Assembly: GCA_018269005.1 (NCBI GenBank)
Contig: JAFDVK010000012.1
Coordinates: 991,420 to 1,055,419 of the forward strand
Origin: Acidobacteriota bacterium
Lineage (GTDB): Bacteria > Acidobacteriota > Blastocatellia > Pyrinomonadales > Pyrinomonadaceae
Direction: 5' to 3'
Length of the DNA: 64,000 nucleotides
Position 1 is the stretch's first letter; each line of letters starts with the position of its first letter. Of this stretch, positions 27,901 to 36,147 are shown one piece after another. The translations under genes and the position numbers were made by a program. The notes beneath the pieces were generated by a model. It was not told the DNA's origin. It saw only the letters and a program-made list of their open reading frames with translations, and ran no database searches.

Positions 27901-28937
27901 AGATCGCAACGACTATCGCCCAAAAGCTTGAATTAAAGCTCGCTGGCGATGATTCCAAGGGCATTACCAAGAAATACACCGACAGCAGCGAAGCCTATCA
28001 AGCCTATTTGAAAGGCCGATATTACTGGAATCGCCGAACCGCCGACAATATCAAGACCGCGATCGAGCAATTCAAGATCGCTGCCGATAAAGACCCGAAC
28101 TTTGCTCTTGCCTACGCCGGTCTCGCTGACTGCTACGCGGTTCGCGGCGAATATGCCGGTACCCCGACGCTGGAGTCCTTACCGCAGGCCACCGCCTATG
28201 CCGAGCGTGCTATCACCCTTGACAATCAGTTGGCCGAACCTCATGCAACGTTAGGATTGATAAAGAAGATGGAGTGGAATTGGGCAGACTCAGAGGCCGA
28301 ATTTAAGAAGGCGATCGAGATCAACCCTAACTACGCGACCTCATATCATTGGTATTCGATCCTGCTGAGATCGCTTGGGCGATTTGAAGAGACGGCATCT
28401 GTGATAAAGCAGGCTGAGAAGCTTGACCCCCTTTCGAGCATTATCGCCGTCAATGTTTCGGACAGCTATCAGATGCTGAATGATCATAGGTCGAGCGTAG
28501 ATGTAATGCTGAAGACGATCGAACTTGATCCGACATTCTCGGCTGCACACGAAAATCTCGGGATGTCGTATCTTAAGTTGGGGCGAACCGCGGAAGGCAT
28601 CGAGCATCTGGAAAAGGCGGTAGAATTGAGCAAGCGATCAGCCGTTAGATTACGTGGTTTGGGCTATGGCTATGCGGTTACGGGAAGGCGCGCCGAAGCC
28701 ATTTCTATCGCAAAAGAACTGGAAGCGAAGTACGCGAGAAACGAATCCAACGGTCAATATGTCGCGTCTGTTTATGCGGGGTTGGGTGACAAGGACAAAG
28801 CGTTCGAATGGTTGGAGAAAGATTTCGCCAACCACCACGGTTCATTACCAGATATTGTTTGGCGTATCCATTTTGAGTCTCTCCGCGACGATCCGCGATA
28901 CAAAGATCTGCTAAAACGAATCAATTTAGCGGAATAG
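24993..28937 (+). CDS. CPxC...CLDDG / STAND ATPase / FlgO-like / TPR multidomain protein
   Basis: A 1314-residue protein. Residues 1-28 form the short cysteine motif (CPEC at 4-7, Cys19, LDDG). Residues about 95-440 are a STAND/NB-ARC-type ATPase: Walker A GIGGTGKT at 123-130, Walker B LLVVDNFE with Asp198, the sensor segment ILVTSREPLRL, and GLPFAIELAAARIKL. Residues about 450-780 are TPR-like. One membrane helix lies at about 826-846. After it come an FlgO/TolB-N-like domain (SIAVLPFDNRSGNGEADYLSDGLADSLIYRL, about 858-985) and C-terminal TPRs to 1314. The domain order suggests a cytoplasmic nucleotide-switch half joined by one helix to a second repeat half, as in AfsR/MalT-like signalling proteins but with no DNA-binding domain visible. 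It heads a tandem set of four genes with the same N-terminus. Confidence 0.85.
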   Translation: MKRCPECRRDYFDDSLFYCLDDGSALLEGPAAQFGVPSSGPFNDDEPATAILSDPAAIATRSSSDCEPATAIFESSQSSEGPFIASPHNLAEDLSPLVGREKEITEIERLLSRRDLRLLTLTGIGGTGKTRLALAVAWRMLLNFPDGVFFVNLAPITDSKLVTPVIAQSLGVLESGSEPIFDTLKEYLAGRKMLLVVDNFEQVSQAASDIEKLINAGPNLRILVTSREPLRLTAEHEFAVPPLSLPSEDEPVSAASFSEYESIRFFVERAQTSKPEFALSQTNAADVAAICRSLDGLPFAIELAAARIKLFEPQTILARLSNSLRFLTGGGKELPERRQTMRGAIAWSYDLLDAEERQLLDRLSVFAGGFTIESAEAVGAEHGVEILDTVSSLLDKNLIARMNQQSGEPRFRMLVVVREFALEKLGQAGATDEVHRRHSAFFADLAERAEPELRGARAAEWLQRLDQEHENIRLALNWTIDSEPQTALRIAASIQRFWWRRGHLSEGVEWTRRIIDATCASGDPKLLASAYRGISSLSWNRGDFDAAVTFAEKGLEIALKTGDKKLIINALHSVGTAKHNQGDFAGAQKFSEEALAMAREAGETFEAAELANALGELARHQEDHVAAGRHYEEALQIARQKGYKQLNMLAAINLAAVACHLEDYELSYAYTLESMKISEEMGSTVSIGYALERFAALAVIGGEMERAAILSGAMEAIYDAAGYRIEEVDRLFLERYLDKARSAIGDERFEASRSRGNAMSVANAVAFAREDGSDWVSTRKLKITDSGSNPKAASAGTKDQIFTTKETEVLSSEAFEIPKAKVPLKWQVFALTAFAAVLAVGVYFGYQYFESANAREIRSIAVLPFDNRSGNGEADYLSDGLADSLIYRLSQLPDLKVSPTSSVMRYKGKNSDTLQIAKDLDVDAVMSGRLVQLGDSLNISVQLTDARTDKLIWAEQYDRKMTDLLATQREIATTIAQKLELKLAGDDSKGITKKYTDSSEAYQAYLKGRYYWNRRTADNIKTAIEQFKIAADKDPNFALAYAGLADCYAVRGEYAGTPTLESLPQATAYAERAITLDNQLAEPHATLGLIKKMEWNWADSEAEFKKAIEINPNYATSYHWYSILLRSLGRFEETASVIKQAEKLDPLSSIIAVNVSDSYQMLNDHRSSVDVMLKTIELDPTFSAAHENLGMSYLKLGRTAEGIEHLEKAVELSKRSAVRLRGLGYGYAVTGRRAEAISIAKELEAKYARNESNGQYVASVYAGLGDKDKAFEWLEKDFANHHGSLPDIVWRIHFESLRDDPRYKDLLKRINLAE
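25149..25178 (+). repeat. Diverged copy of the SEPGAVATG coding repeat
   Basis: This stretch encodes SDPAAIATRS in the same frame as the SEPGAVATGF copies at 31144 and 31207 and SEPGAIATGS at 46256. It sits in the linker between the cysteine motif and the ATPase domain. By eye about 20 of 30 bases match, so it is the least certain copy. Confidence 0.5.
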
Positions 28938-28943
28938 AATTTT

Positions 28944-30989
28944 ATGAAACGCTGCCCCGAATGCAGGAAAGATTATCTCGACGACAGCTTGCTGTACTGT
29001 CTTGACGACGGTTCGATGCTCGTGCAGGGAAGCGTGACGGATGAGCCGCCGACGGCTATATTGTCGGGCGACGCGATATCGAGCGAGCGGCAGACGCGAT
29101 ATATCGGGGCGGCACATGAGACGGACGTGCCTAATGCGCCGTCCACCGAGACGGCGGAATCGAGTCGGTCGCCGATATGGATCGTTCGGGCTTTGAGGTC
29201 AGGCTGGGTCGTGTCCGGCATACTTCTCCTTGTACTTGGCGGAGCGCTTTTGTTCACGTATATCAGCTCTGGCGGATCGAAATCCGGATCGGCCGGGGTC
29301 GTTCGCTATGAGATCGCGGCGCCGCCCAAGAGCGCATTGAATCTGGTTCGTTGGCCATCGATAGCGCTATCGCCGGACGGGAAGACTACCGTTTTTGTTG
29401 CAACCACCGATGGGATACAACGCCTGTATGCACGTCGGCGCGATGAGACGACCGTAAAGCCAATCCCGGGAACCGAAGGTGCCGCACATCCGGTTTTCTC
29501 GCCTGACGGTAAATGGATAGCGTTTGTCTCCAACCGAGCTTTGAAGAAGACTACACTTGACGGCCAGGGATCGACGGTCCTGCAGGTCGATGACGCCCGC
29601 GGGATAAGTTGGGCGGACAACGACAGTTTGATCTACACGCCTGATGCGGCGGCATCGTTGTTTCGGGTCTCAACGGAAGGCGGCGAACCGACACCTGTAA
29701 CAAAGCTGGATCCTGCAAAGAATGAACGAACACACCGGTGGCCTCAGGTTCTGCCAAACGGAAAGGCCGTGATCTTCACCGCGGGGACCGTCGATAGTCC
29801 CGACAGCTATGAAAAGGCAAACATCGAAGCTGTCGATCTCGCAACGGGTGACACCCGTGTTTTGCTGCAGGGGGCGAGCATCGCCCGATACTCACCGAGC
29901 GGGCATCTGATCTTTGCGCGCGGCGGCAGTCTCTACGCCGTAGATTTCGACCAGGAAACCCTATCGGTCAGTGGAAAACCTCAGATGGTTATGCAGGGCG
30001 TATCCGGCGATGAAACGACGGGAGCGGTTCATTTTGCAATTGCCGCTGACGGAACACTTTCCTACATTCCGGGCAGCCCTGCTGCCAATATGCGGCGACT
30101 CTCGTGGGTCGATAGCGCCGGAACTGTTCAGCCGATCGATCTCAACGCCGCTCAGTATAACGACGTGCGAATATCACCTGATGGTTCGCGCATCGCGATG
30201 CTCGTCGGGTCAACCGGCAGCGGCGACGTTTGGGTCTATGATCTTGCGCGGGCGACCTCGACACGGTTGACATTCAATACCAGGAATTCGACGCCGGTTT
30301 GGTCTCCGGACGGCAAGAGTATCTACTATATGGACATCGATCCGAGTACAGCGGTGTCGGTGATAATGCGCAAGCCCGCCGACGGCAGTAGTGACGCCGA
30401 AGCGGTCAACTCGCTTCCGAATACAGCATATTTGAAGGCCATAACGCCCGACGGAACCTCGGCCATCTTTGATTTTCAGCGAAATACAGCCAACGGTGGG
30501 ATCGTTCAAGCCCGGCTCGAGCAAGGTGCACCGCACACCGATCTGGTTGATTTGGTTAAAACACAGTTTTCTGAAAATGATACATCGCTTTCGCCAGATG
30601 GCCGATGGCTGGCTTACAAGTCGAATGAAAGCGGCCGGCCGGAAGTTTACGTGCGGGATATGACCGGAGCAGGGGGGCGATGGCAGATCTCGACCGAGGG
30701 CGGCGAAGAGCCGCATTGGTCGCGGAATATGCGCGAACTATACTACCGGAACGATCGGTTGCTTATGAGCGTCCCGATCGTGACAACTCCGACGTTTCAA
30801 GCGGGAAAACCGGTAAATCTCTTCGGTGGTCTATTCGATCTCAGAACGAATAGCGGAAATACGTACGACGTTGACCCGAAGACCGGCCGCTTTCTGATGA
30901 TGCGCCCTGCCGAGGAGAGCACGGCACCTTCCGTAGTGGTAGTTCTGAACTGGTTTGACGAACTCCGACGGCTCGTCGCAACACAATGA
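28944..30989 (+). CDS. CPxC...CLDDG membrane protein with TolB/PD40-type beta-propeller
   Basis: A 681-residue protein. The N-terminal cysteine motif (CPEC at 4-7, Cys19, LDDGS) is nearly identical to that of its neighbours. A low-complexity linker is followed by one membrane helix at about 91-113 (VVSGILLLVLGGALLFTYI). The remaining 560 residues are a WD40-like/TolB propeller with repeated SPDG blades (ALSPDGKTTVFV, FSPDGKWIAFVS, ISPDGSRIAMLV, WSPDGKSIYYMD, LSPDGRWLAYKS). The topology suggests a cytoplasmic cysteine module and an external propeller. In Acidobacteria this propeller type is commonly attached to Ser/Thr kinases; here no kinase domain exists. It is 7 bases after the previous gene. 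Confidence 0.85.
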   Translation: MKRCPECRKDYLDDSLLYCLDDGSMLVQGSVTDEPPTAILSGDAISSERQTRYIGAAHETDVPNAPSTETAESSRSPIWIVRALRSGWVVSGILLLVLGGALLFTYISSGGSKSGSAGVVRYEIAAPPKSALNLVRWPSIALSPDGKTTVFVATTDGIQRLYARRRDETTVKPIPGTEGAAHPVFSPDGKWIAFVSNRALKKTTLDGQGSTVLQVDDARGISWADNDSLIYTPDAAASLFRVSTEGGEPTPVTKLDPAKNERTHRWPQVLPNGKAVIFTAGTVDSPDSYEKANIEAVDLATGDTRVLLQGASIARYSPSGHLIFARGGSLYAVDFDQETLSVSGKPQMVMQGVSGDETTGAVHFAIAADGTLSYIPGSPAANMRRLSWVDSAGTVQPIDLNAAQYNDVRISPDGSRIAMLVGSTGSGDVWVYDLARATSTRLTFNTRNSTPVWSPDGKSIYYMDIDPSTAVSVIMRKPADGSSDAEAVNSLPNTAYLKAITPDGTSAIFDFQRNTANGGIVQARLEQGAPHTDLVDLVKTQFSENDTSLSPDGRWLAYKSNESGRPEVYVRDMTGAGGRWQISTEGGEEPHWSRNMRELYYRNDRLLMSVPIVTTPTFQAGKPVNLFGGLFDLRTNSGNTYDVDPKTGRFLMMRPAEESTAPSVVVVLNWFDELRRLVATQ

Positions 30990-31041
30990 CGCAAATTACT
31001 TCCCTGTTGAAGATTTCAATCGAAAAGAAACTGAAATAAAA

Positions 31042-32850
31042 ATGAAACGATGTCCTGAATGCAGACGAGATTATTACGACGACAGTTTGCTTTACTGTCT
31101 CGACGACGGCAACGCGCTACTCGAAGGTCCGGCGAGCCGCACGTCAGAACCGGGAGCGGTAGCGACTGGGTTCCGGGATGCAGACGAACCGCAGACGGCG
31201 ATCATGTCAGAACCGGGAGCGGTAGCGACTGGGTTCCGTGACACTGATGAGTCTCAGACCGCATTGTTGCCAGATGGCATTGCTTCCGAATCTGCGACGC
31301 GAGCGCAGATACACACGACCGAGCTAACCGAAGCTCTTCCTAATGGCTCCGCGGAGTTGCCGGTGTCGAAGAGTTTCGACAAGCGGTTGCTGATTGTTCC
31401 GGTTGTACTCGCTGTTATCGCGATCGGCGGTTTTTTTGGCTATCGATATTTCAATTCCGATGTTTCTGGGCCGATCAACTCTATCGCCGTTCTTCCGTTT
31501 CAGAACAAGAGCGATGATACGGATACAGAATATTTATCCGATGGTTTGGCCGAATCGTTGATATTTCGGCTGACGCAATTGCCGGGATTGAAGGTAAGTC
31601 CGACGAGTTCGGTGATGCGATATAAGGGCAATGAGACGGATCTTGCCAAGATCGCTGGTGAGCTTGGCGTCGATTCGGTTATGACAGGCCGACTCGTAAA
31701 GCGGGGCGATAATCTGGACATCGCGGTCGAGCTTGTCGATACGCGAACCAACAAATCGCTTTGGGGCGAGCAGTATGAACGGAAGATGTCGGAGTTGCTC
31801 ACCACGCAACGCGAGATCGCAACGGAGATCGCGAATAAGCTGCAACTGAAATTGTCGGGCGAAGAAAAAGGACTTACCAAACAATACACGACGAGCAACG
31901 AAGCATATCAGCTTTACATGAAGGGCCGTTACCAATGGAATCTGCGAACCGGAGATTCCCTCAAACAAGCGACCGACTTTTTCAACCAGGCGATAGAAAA
32001 GGATCCGGATTTCGCACTTGCATATTCGGGCTTGGCGGAAAGTTATACACTGTTTCCTCTATACAGCGCCGCGGCGCCGCTCGACGCGATGCCGAAAGCG
32101 AAGGCGGCGGCTCTGCGTGCGATCGAACTCGATGATTCGCTAGCGGAAACCCACGTTGCGCTCGGCATTTATTATTCAGATTTTGCATGGAATCAGCCCG
32201 CCGCCGAAAAGGAATTTCGCCGAGCTATCGAACTCAACCCGAATTACGCGACCGCACATCAGCAATACGGCATTGAATGCCTGGCCGCGGTGGGCAGATT
32301 CGACGAAGCCATTGCTGAGGGAAAACGCGCAGAGGAACTCGACCCGACTTCACCAATTATCGGCGCGGATCTGGGTCGAAGCTTGATACGAGCCGGACGA
32401 TACGACGAAGCAATCGCGCAGCTCAATCGCGTTCTCGCACTCGACCCGAATTTCTGGATGACTTACTGGTGTTTAGGCATGGCTTATCAAGGCAAAGGTC
32501 AGTATGCGGAAGCTGTTGCAGCAAACAGAAAAGGAATGACGTTGAACCGCAGCGAGTGGCTCAAAGCCGACCTTATTCAATCATTAATTAAAAGGGGCGA
32601 ACGTCAGGAAGCCGTCAAACTGCTCAATGAATTACAAGCGGAATCGGAGCGCCGCTACGTCTCGGGCTCGGCGCTTGCCGTCGCCTACGGCTCGCTCGGT
32701 GAAAAGGATAAGGCCTTTGCCTACCTCAACAAAGACGTTGACGAACGCGCTTCCCGCCCGGCGGTGTTCGATCCGGTTTGGGACGATCTTCGCGAAGATC
32801 CGCGATTTGCCGAACTCGTGAGCCGCGTCGAGAAAGAAAAGCTGGATTGA
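31042..32850 (+). CDS. CPxC...CLDDG membrane protein with FlgO-like domain and TPRs
   Basis: A 602-residue protein starting MKRCPECRRDYYDD; the frame is open to 30955 but this ATG gives the shared N-terminus. After the cysteine motif the linker holds two in-frame copies of SEPGAVATGF (31144 and 31207). One membrane helix lies at about 115-135 (LLIVPVVLAVIAIGGFFGY). Then comes an FlgO/TolB-N-like domain (INSIAVLPFQNKSDDTDTEYLSDGLAESLIFRL, about 145-270) and roughly eight TPR units to the end. The part after the helix is closely similar to the second half of the 1314-residue neighbour, so the two are paralogues that differ by the STAND module. Probable envelope sensor or scaffold; function unproven. 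Confidence 0.85.
   Translation: MKRCPECRRDYYDDSLLYCLDDGNALLEGPASRTSEPGAVATGFRDADEPQTAIMSEPGAVATGFRDTDESQTALLPDGIASESATRAQIHTTELTEALPNGSAELPVSKSFDKRLLIVPVVLAVIAIGGFFGYRYFNSDVSGPINSIAVLPFQNKSDDTDTEYLSDGLAESLIFRLTQLPGLKVSPTSSVMRYKGNETDLAKIAGELGVDSVMTGRLVKRGDNLDIAVELVDTRTNKSLWGEQYERKMSELLTTQREIATEIANKLQLKLSGEEKGLTKQYTTSNEAYQLYMKGRYQWNLRTGDSLKQATDFFNQAIEKDPDFALAYSGLAESYTLFPLYSAAAPLDAMPKAKAAALRAIELDDSLAETHVALGIYYSDFAWNQPAAEKEFRRAIELNPNYATAHQQYGIECLAAVGRFDEAIAEGKRAEELDPTSPIIGADLGRSLIRAGRYDEAIAQLNRVLALDPNFWMTYWCLGMAYQGKGQYAEAVAANRKGMTLNRSEWLKADLIQSLIKRGERQEAVKLLNELQAESERRYVSGSALAVAYGSLGEKDKAFAYLNKDVDERASRPAVFDPVWDDLREDPRFAELVSRVEKEKLD
31144..31238 (+). repeat. Two in-frame copies of a 32-bp coding repeat (SEPGAVATGF)
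   Basis: Copies at 31144-31175 and 31207-31238 are identical over 32 bases, starting TCAGAACCGGGAGC and ending GACTGGGTTCCG, and are 63 bases apart start to start. Both read SEPGAVATGFR. A copy with one mismatch in its first 29 bases lies inside preT at 46256-46284 in the same frame. Confidence 0.9.
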
Positions 32851-32856
32851 TCTGCT

Positions 32857-35739
32857 ATGAAAAAATGCCCGCTATGCGGAAGAGAATATGACAACACGAT
32901 GATGTTCTGTCTCGATGACGGAACCGAGCTTCTCTACGGCCCAGCGTCGATGGACGAGCCGCAGACGGCGATATTTCCGGGCACGGGTTCAAAGGCAGGT
33001 GAATCTCGTCTTGAGACTCCGACGCAAGTTTTTGGTTCGAACGACGCTATCTCGCCAGAGACTCGCCGCGGGGAAGGTTTCTGGGTCGCGTTGCTTCCGT
33101 TCAAGGTGCGTGGTGTCAATGCCGATCTGGAAGCGCTGGCGGAAGGATTGTCAGAGGAGATCGTAACGGGCCTGTCGCGGTTTTCGTATCTTCGGGTGAT
33201 CGCACGAAGCTCAACGCTCCGATTTGCAGGTGATCCGGGAGATGCTCGCGCTATCGGCAAGGAGCTCGGGGCACGCTACGTTATTGAGGGCAGTCTTCGG
33301 CAAGCTGGTTCACAGCTGCGTGTAATGGTGCAATTGGTGGACGCGAGCACAGGTGCACACCTTTGGGCTGAGACGTACACCTGTGCCTTCAGCCCTGAAG
33401 CAGTGTTTGACATCCAGGATGATCTGGTACCGCGGATCGTTTCGACCGTTGCGGACTGGTACGGAGCACTTCCGCATAGTATGAGCGAAGCGGTCCGCCG
33501 CAAGCCTATCGATCAACTCACGCCGGACGAAGCCGTGCTGCGCGGCTTTGGTTACTTCGAGCGCATCGCACCCGATGAACATGCCGAAGTTAGGGCCGTT
33601 TTGGAACGAGCGGTCAACCAGGCTCCGGGTAATGCGGACGCATGGGCATTGCTGGCGATGCTGTATGGCGAAGAGCATCGGTTTGGTTTTAATCCGCAGC
33701 CTGATCCGCTCGGCCGGTCGATCCAAGCCGCAAGGCGCGCGGTCGAGACTGCCCCTGCGAATCATTTCGCCTGGCTCGCATTGGCACAAGCTCTCTACTT
33801 TCGCAGGGAATTCGATGCCTTCCGCGATGCGGCCGAAAACGTGCTGAGGCTCAACGCGATGGATGGCGCCGCGGCCGAGTATCTGGGCCACTTGTTTGCC
33901 TTTGGCGGTGAATGGGAACGCGGCTGTGCGCTTGCCGAGAAAGCACGAAAATTGAATCCAAATCACCCGGGCTGGTATTGGCATGTTCACTTTCTCGACG
34001 CGTTCCGTAAAGGCGAATACAGGGAAGCGCTTACCTTTATCAATAAGGATGGAGTTCGTCGTGGTGGAGCTAATCTGTTCAGGCAAACCCAGCTCGCAGC
34101 GGTTTACGGTCAACTTGGCGAGCTTGAAACCGCGAACAAGGTGCTGAAAGAAGTCCTGACCATCGATCCAAACATTGCTGACACCGTTCGCGATGTGCTC
34201 GAGAAATGGTATCAACCCGACCTTGTTGACCAACTAATGGACGGATTGCGAAAAGCCGGACTGGCGCTTGAACCGTCAGCGAGCACACATTCAAGCGAGA
34301 ACAAAGCGAAAATAATGGCAGATGCGGCAGCGAGCACTAATCCTGAGGATCCGTCCGCCCGCTCGATCGCTGTTTTGCCATTTGCCAATATCAGCGCGGA
34401 TCAAGAGAACGAATATTTCTGCGATGGGCTGGCTGAAGAATTGCTCAACGCTCTCTCTAAGATCGAAGGCCTTCGCGTTGCGGCACGGACATCTGCTTTT
34501 TCATTTAAGGGCAAAGAGGTTAAGGTCAGCGAGATCGCCCAGGCTTTGAACGTTCGAACAGTTCTTGAAGGCAGCGTCAGAAGATCAGGCGACCGGATCC
34601 GGATCAGTGTCCAGTTGGTCAATGCGGAGGACGGATATCAGCTTTGGTCGGAGCGGTACGACCGCGAAATGAAGGACATTTTTGACGTTCAGGACGAGAT
34701 CGCGGTAGCCGTGGTTGACGCCTTGAAAATAAAACTTCTCGGTGATGAGAAAGCTTCAATGCTGAAGCGCCGTACTCAGAGCCCGGAAGCCTACGAATAC
34801 TATCTGCGAGGCCTTTCGCATTTTAACAAATGGACGCCGGTAGATTTTGAGAAGGCCGTCGAGAACTTTGAGAAAGCGGTCGGCATCGATCCTGATTACG
34901 CATCGGCTTATGCGGCAATGGCTGACGCATATACGGAGCTTTTGTTCTTTTCTTTCTCATCCGGCGATGCGAGGCAAAAGGCGAGAAACGCCGCCGGAAA
35001 AGCGTTGGCGTTGGACGCGTCCCTCTCCGAGGCTCACAACTCATTGGCGCTGATCAAAATGTACTTCGACTGGGATTATCCGGCGGCCGAGGGCGAGTTC
35101 AAGCGAGCGATAGCCTTAAATCCCGGCAACGCATCGGTGCATATGTGGTATGGATGGTTTCTCGCACTGATGGGGAGATTTGACGAGAGCCTCGTCCAGT
35201 CGCGTCGCGGACACGAACTCGACCCGTTGTCGCCGCCGAACAATAACGCGATCGGCGTCAGTCTTCATTGGGCCGGACAAACAGAACGGGCCATCGCTCA
35301 GTTTCTGGATGTGCTTGAAATGAATCCGAAATATCCAGTCTCGCAAAGCTTCCTTGCTGAGGCCTTTGTTCAGGCGGGCGATCTCGACTCGGCGATAGCG
35401 GTCATCGAGGAGACTAGACCCGAAGCAATGGACCCACAGGCACTCGCCGTCGCAGGCTACGTCTATGCGAAGGCCGGCGAGCGTGAGAAAGCTCTCGGAA
35501 TCTTAAACGAATTTGAGCGGCGGGCAGAGAACGGAAACGTTTCGGCACTCAATTTCGCGCAAATATACGCGTCGCTCGGTGACAATGAGCAGGCGTTCTC
35601 CTGGCTCGATAAAGCGTTGGAGGAGCAGGCGATCTGGCTGCCGTTTTTGAAAGTGGACGTTAAATTCGATCCGCTGCGTTCGGATCCGCGTTTTCAGACG
35701 CTGCTGCGGAAGGTCGGATTTGTCGATCAAGACGCATAG
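32857..35739 (+). CDS. CPxC...CLDDG protein with two FlgO-like/TPR halves
   Basis: A 960-residue protein whose N-terminus (CPLC at 4-7, Cys18, LDDG) is a diverged form of the family motif. Two halves repeat the same plan. Half one has an FlgO/TolB-N-like domain (VALLPFKVRGVNADLEALAEGLSEEI, about 75-205) plus TPRs to about 470. Half two has another such domain (IAVLPFANISADQENEYFCDGLAEELL, about 505-640) plus TPRs to 960. Unlike its neighbours I see no membrane helix, so it may be soluble. FlgO-like domains of this kind are usual in CadC-like and adenylate-cyclase-linked TPR proteins. It lies 6 bases after the preceding gene, closing the four-gene array. Confidence 0.85.
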   Translation: MKKCPLCGREYDNTMMFCLDDGTELLYGPASMDEPQTAIFPGTGSKAGESRLETPTQVFGSNDAISPETRRGEGFWVALLPFKVRGVNADLEALAEGLSEEIVTGLSRFSYLRVIARSSTLRFAGDPGDARAIGKELGARYVIEGSLRQAGSQLRVMVQLVDASTGAHLWAETYTCAFSPEAVFDIQDDLVPRIVSTVADWYGALPHSMSEAVRRKPIDQLTPDEAVLRGFGYFERIAPDEHAEVRAVLERAVNQAPGNADAWALLAMLYGEEHRFGFNPQPDPLGRSIQAARRAVETAPANHFAWLALAQALYFRREFDAFRDAAENVLRLNAMDGAAAEYLGHLFAFGGEWERGCALAEKARKLNPNHPGWYWHVHFLDAFRKGEYREALTFINKDGVRRGGANLFRQTQLAAVYGQLGELETANKVLKEVLTIDPNIADTVRDVLEKWYQPDLVDQLMDGLRKAGLALEPSASTHSSENKAKIMADAAASTNPEDPSARSIAVLPFANISADQENEYFCDGLAEELLNALSKIEGLRVAARTSAFSFKGKEVKVSEIAQALNVRTVLEGSVRRSGDRIRISVQLVNAEDGYQLWSERYDREMKDIFDVQDEIAVAVVDALKIKLLGDEKASMLKRRTQSPEAYEYYLRGLSHFNKWTPVDFEKAVENFEKAVGIDPDYASAYAAMADAYTELLFFSFSSGDARQKARNAAGKALALDASLSEAHNSLALIKMYFDWDYPAAEGEFKRAIALNPGNASVHMWYGWFLALMGRFDESLVQSRRGHELDPLSPPNNNAIGVSLHWAGQTERAIAQFLDVLEMNPKYPVSQSFLAEAFVQAGDLDSAIAVIEETRPEAMDPQALAVAGYVYAKAGEREKALGILNEFERRAENGNVSALNFAQIYASLGDNEQAFSWLDKALEEQAIWLPFLKVDVKFDPLRSDPRFQTLLRKVGFVDQDA

Positions 35740-35792
35740 GGCGCGCCGCAAAAAAACGTGGGCATTGGTGCGAAGCAAACTTGCTCTCAGCG

Positions 35793-35957
35793 TTATTGGG
35801 CCGAATTTTGCTGAGCGCAGTTCTGGAAGGAACGTTCGCACGCCGGTGTATTGTCGAAGACGAATCCGACGATCTCGGCAACACTAAGATAGGCCAAGTA
35901 GCCTATCAGAAAGCATGCTACGCAGACCGCGATAGCGAGAAAAGTGTTTCCTTTCAT
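35793..35957 (-). CDS. Small single-pass membrane protein, 54 residues
   Basis: The short frame starts MKGNTFLAIAVCVACFLIGYLA and has one clear membrane helix (about residues 5-27), then a short tail with two cysteines (TPACERSFQNC) and a Gln/Asn-rich end. A strong GGGAGG ribosome site lies 8 bases before this ATG, which supports a real gene starting at 35957 rather than at the earlier Met 36026. It is opposite in direction to both neighbours. Unknown function; the two tail cysteines could form a disulfide outside the membrane. Confidence 0.6.
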   Translation of the reverse strand: MKGNTFLAIAVCVACFLIGYLAYLSVAEIVGFVFDNTPACERSFQNCAQQNSAQ

Positions 35958-36101
35958 TTTGGCATCCTCCCGATATAAGCAGTTATCGAATGATTGCTTT
36001 GGGATATAAAAGTGGAAAAATGCCAACTAACAAACTATTTGACTCCAACATATCATACGGCCGAGCTAACTCAAAAGCTAAATCCGCCGGTGATCTTGAT
36101 A

Positions 36102-36107
36102 TATAAT
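36102..36107 (+). promoter_or_regulatory. Candidate -10 box of the pyrimidine catabolism operon
   Basis: A perfect TATAAT lies in an A+T-rich stretch 41 bases before the dihydropyrimidinase ATG. The -35 position (around 36079) does not match TTGACA, so an activator or a weak -35 box is implied. The 5' leader would be about 35 bases, without a clear Shine-Dalgarno sequence. Confidence 0.45.
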
Positions 36108-36147
36108 ACGTTGGTCTAGCCAAACTGAAATTTAACTTGATCTTCCT

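Noticed and set aside
33310..34233. 307-codon minus-strand frame inside the doubled FlgO/TPR gene
   Set aside because: Shadow of a well-supported TPR gene; no ribosome site, no known motif.
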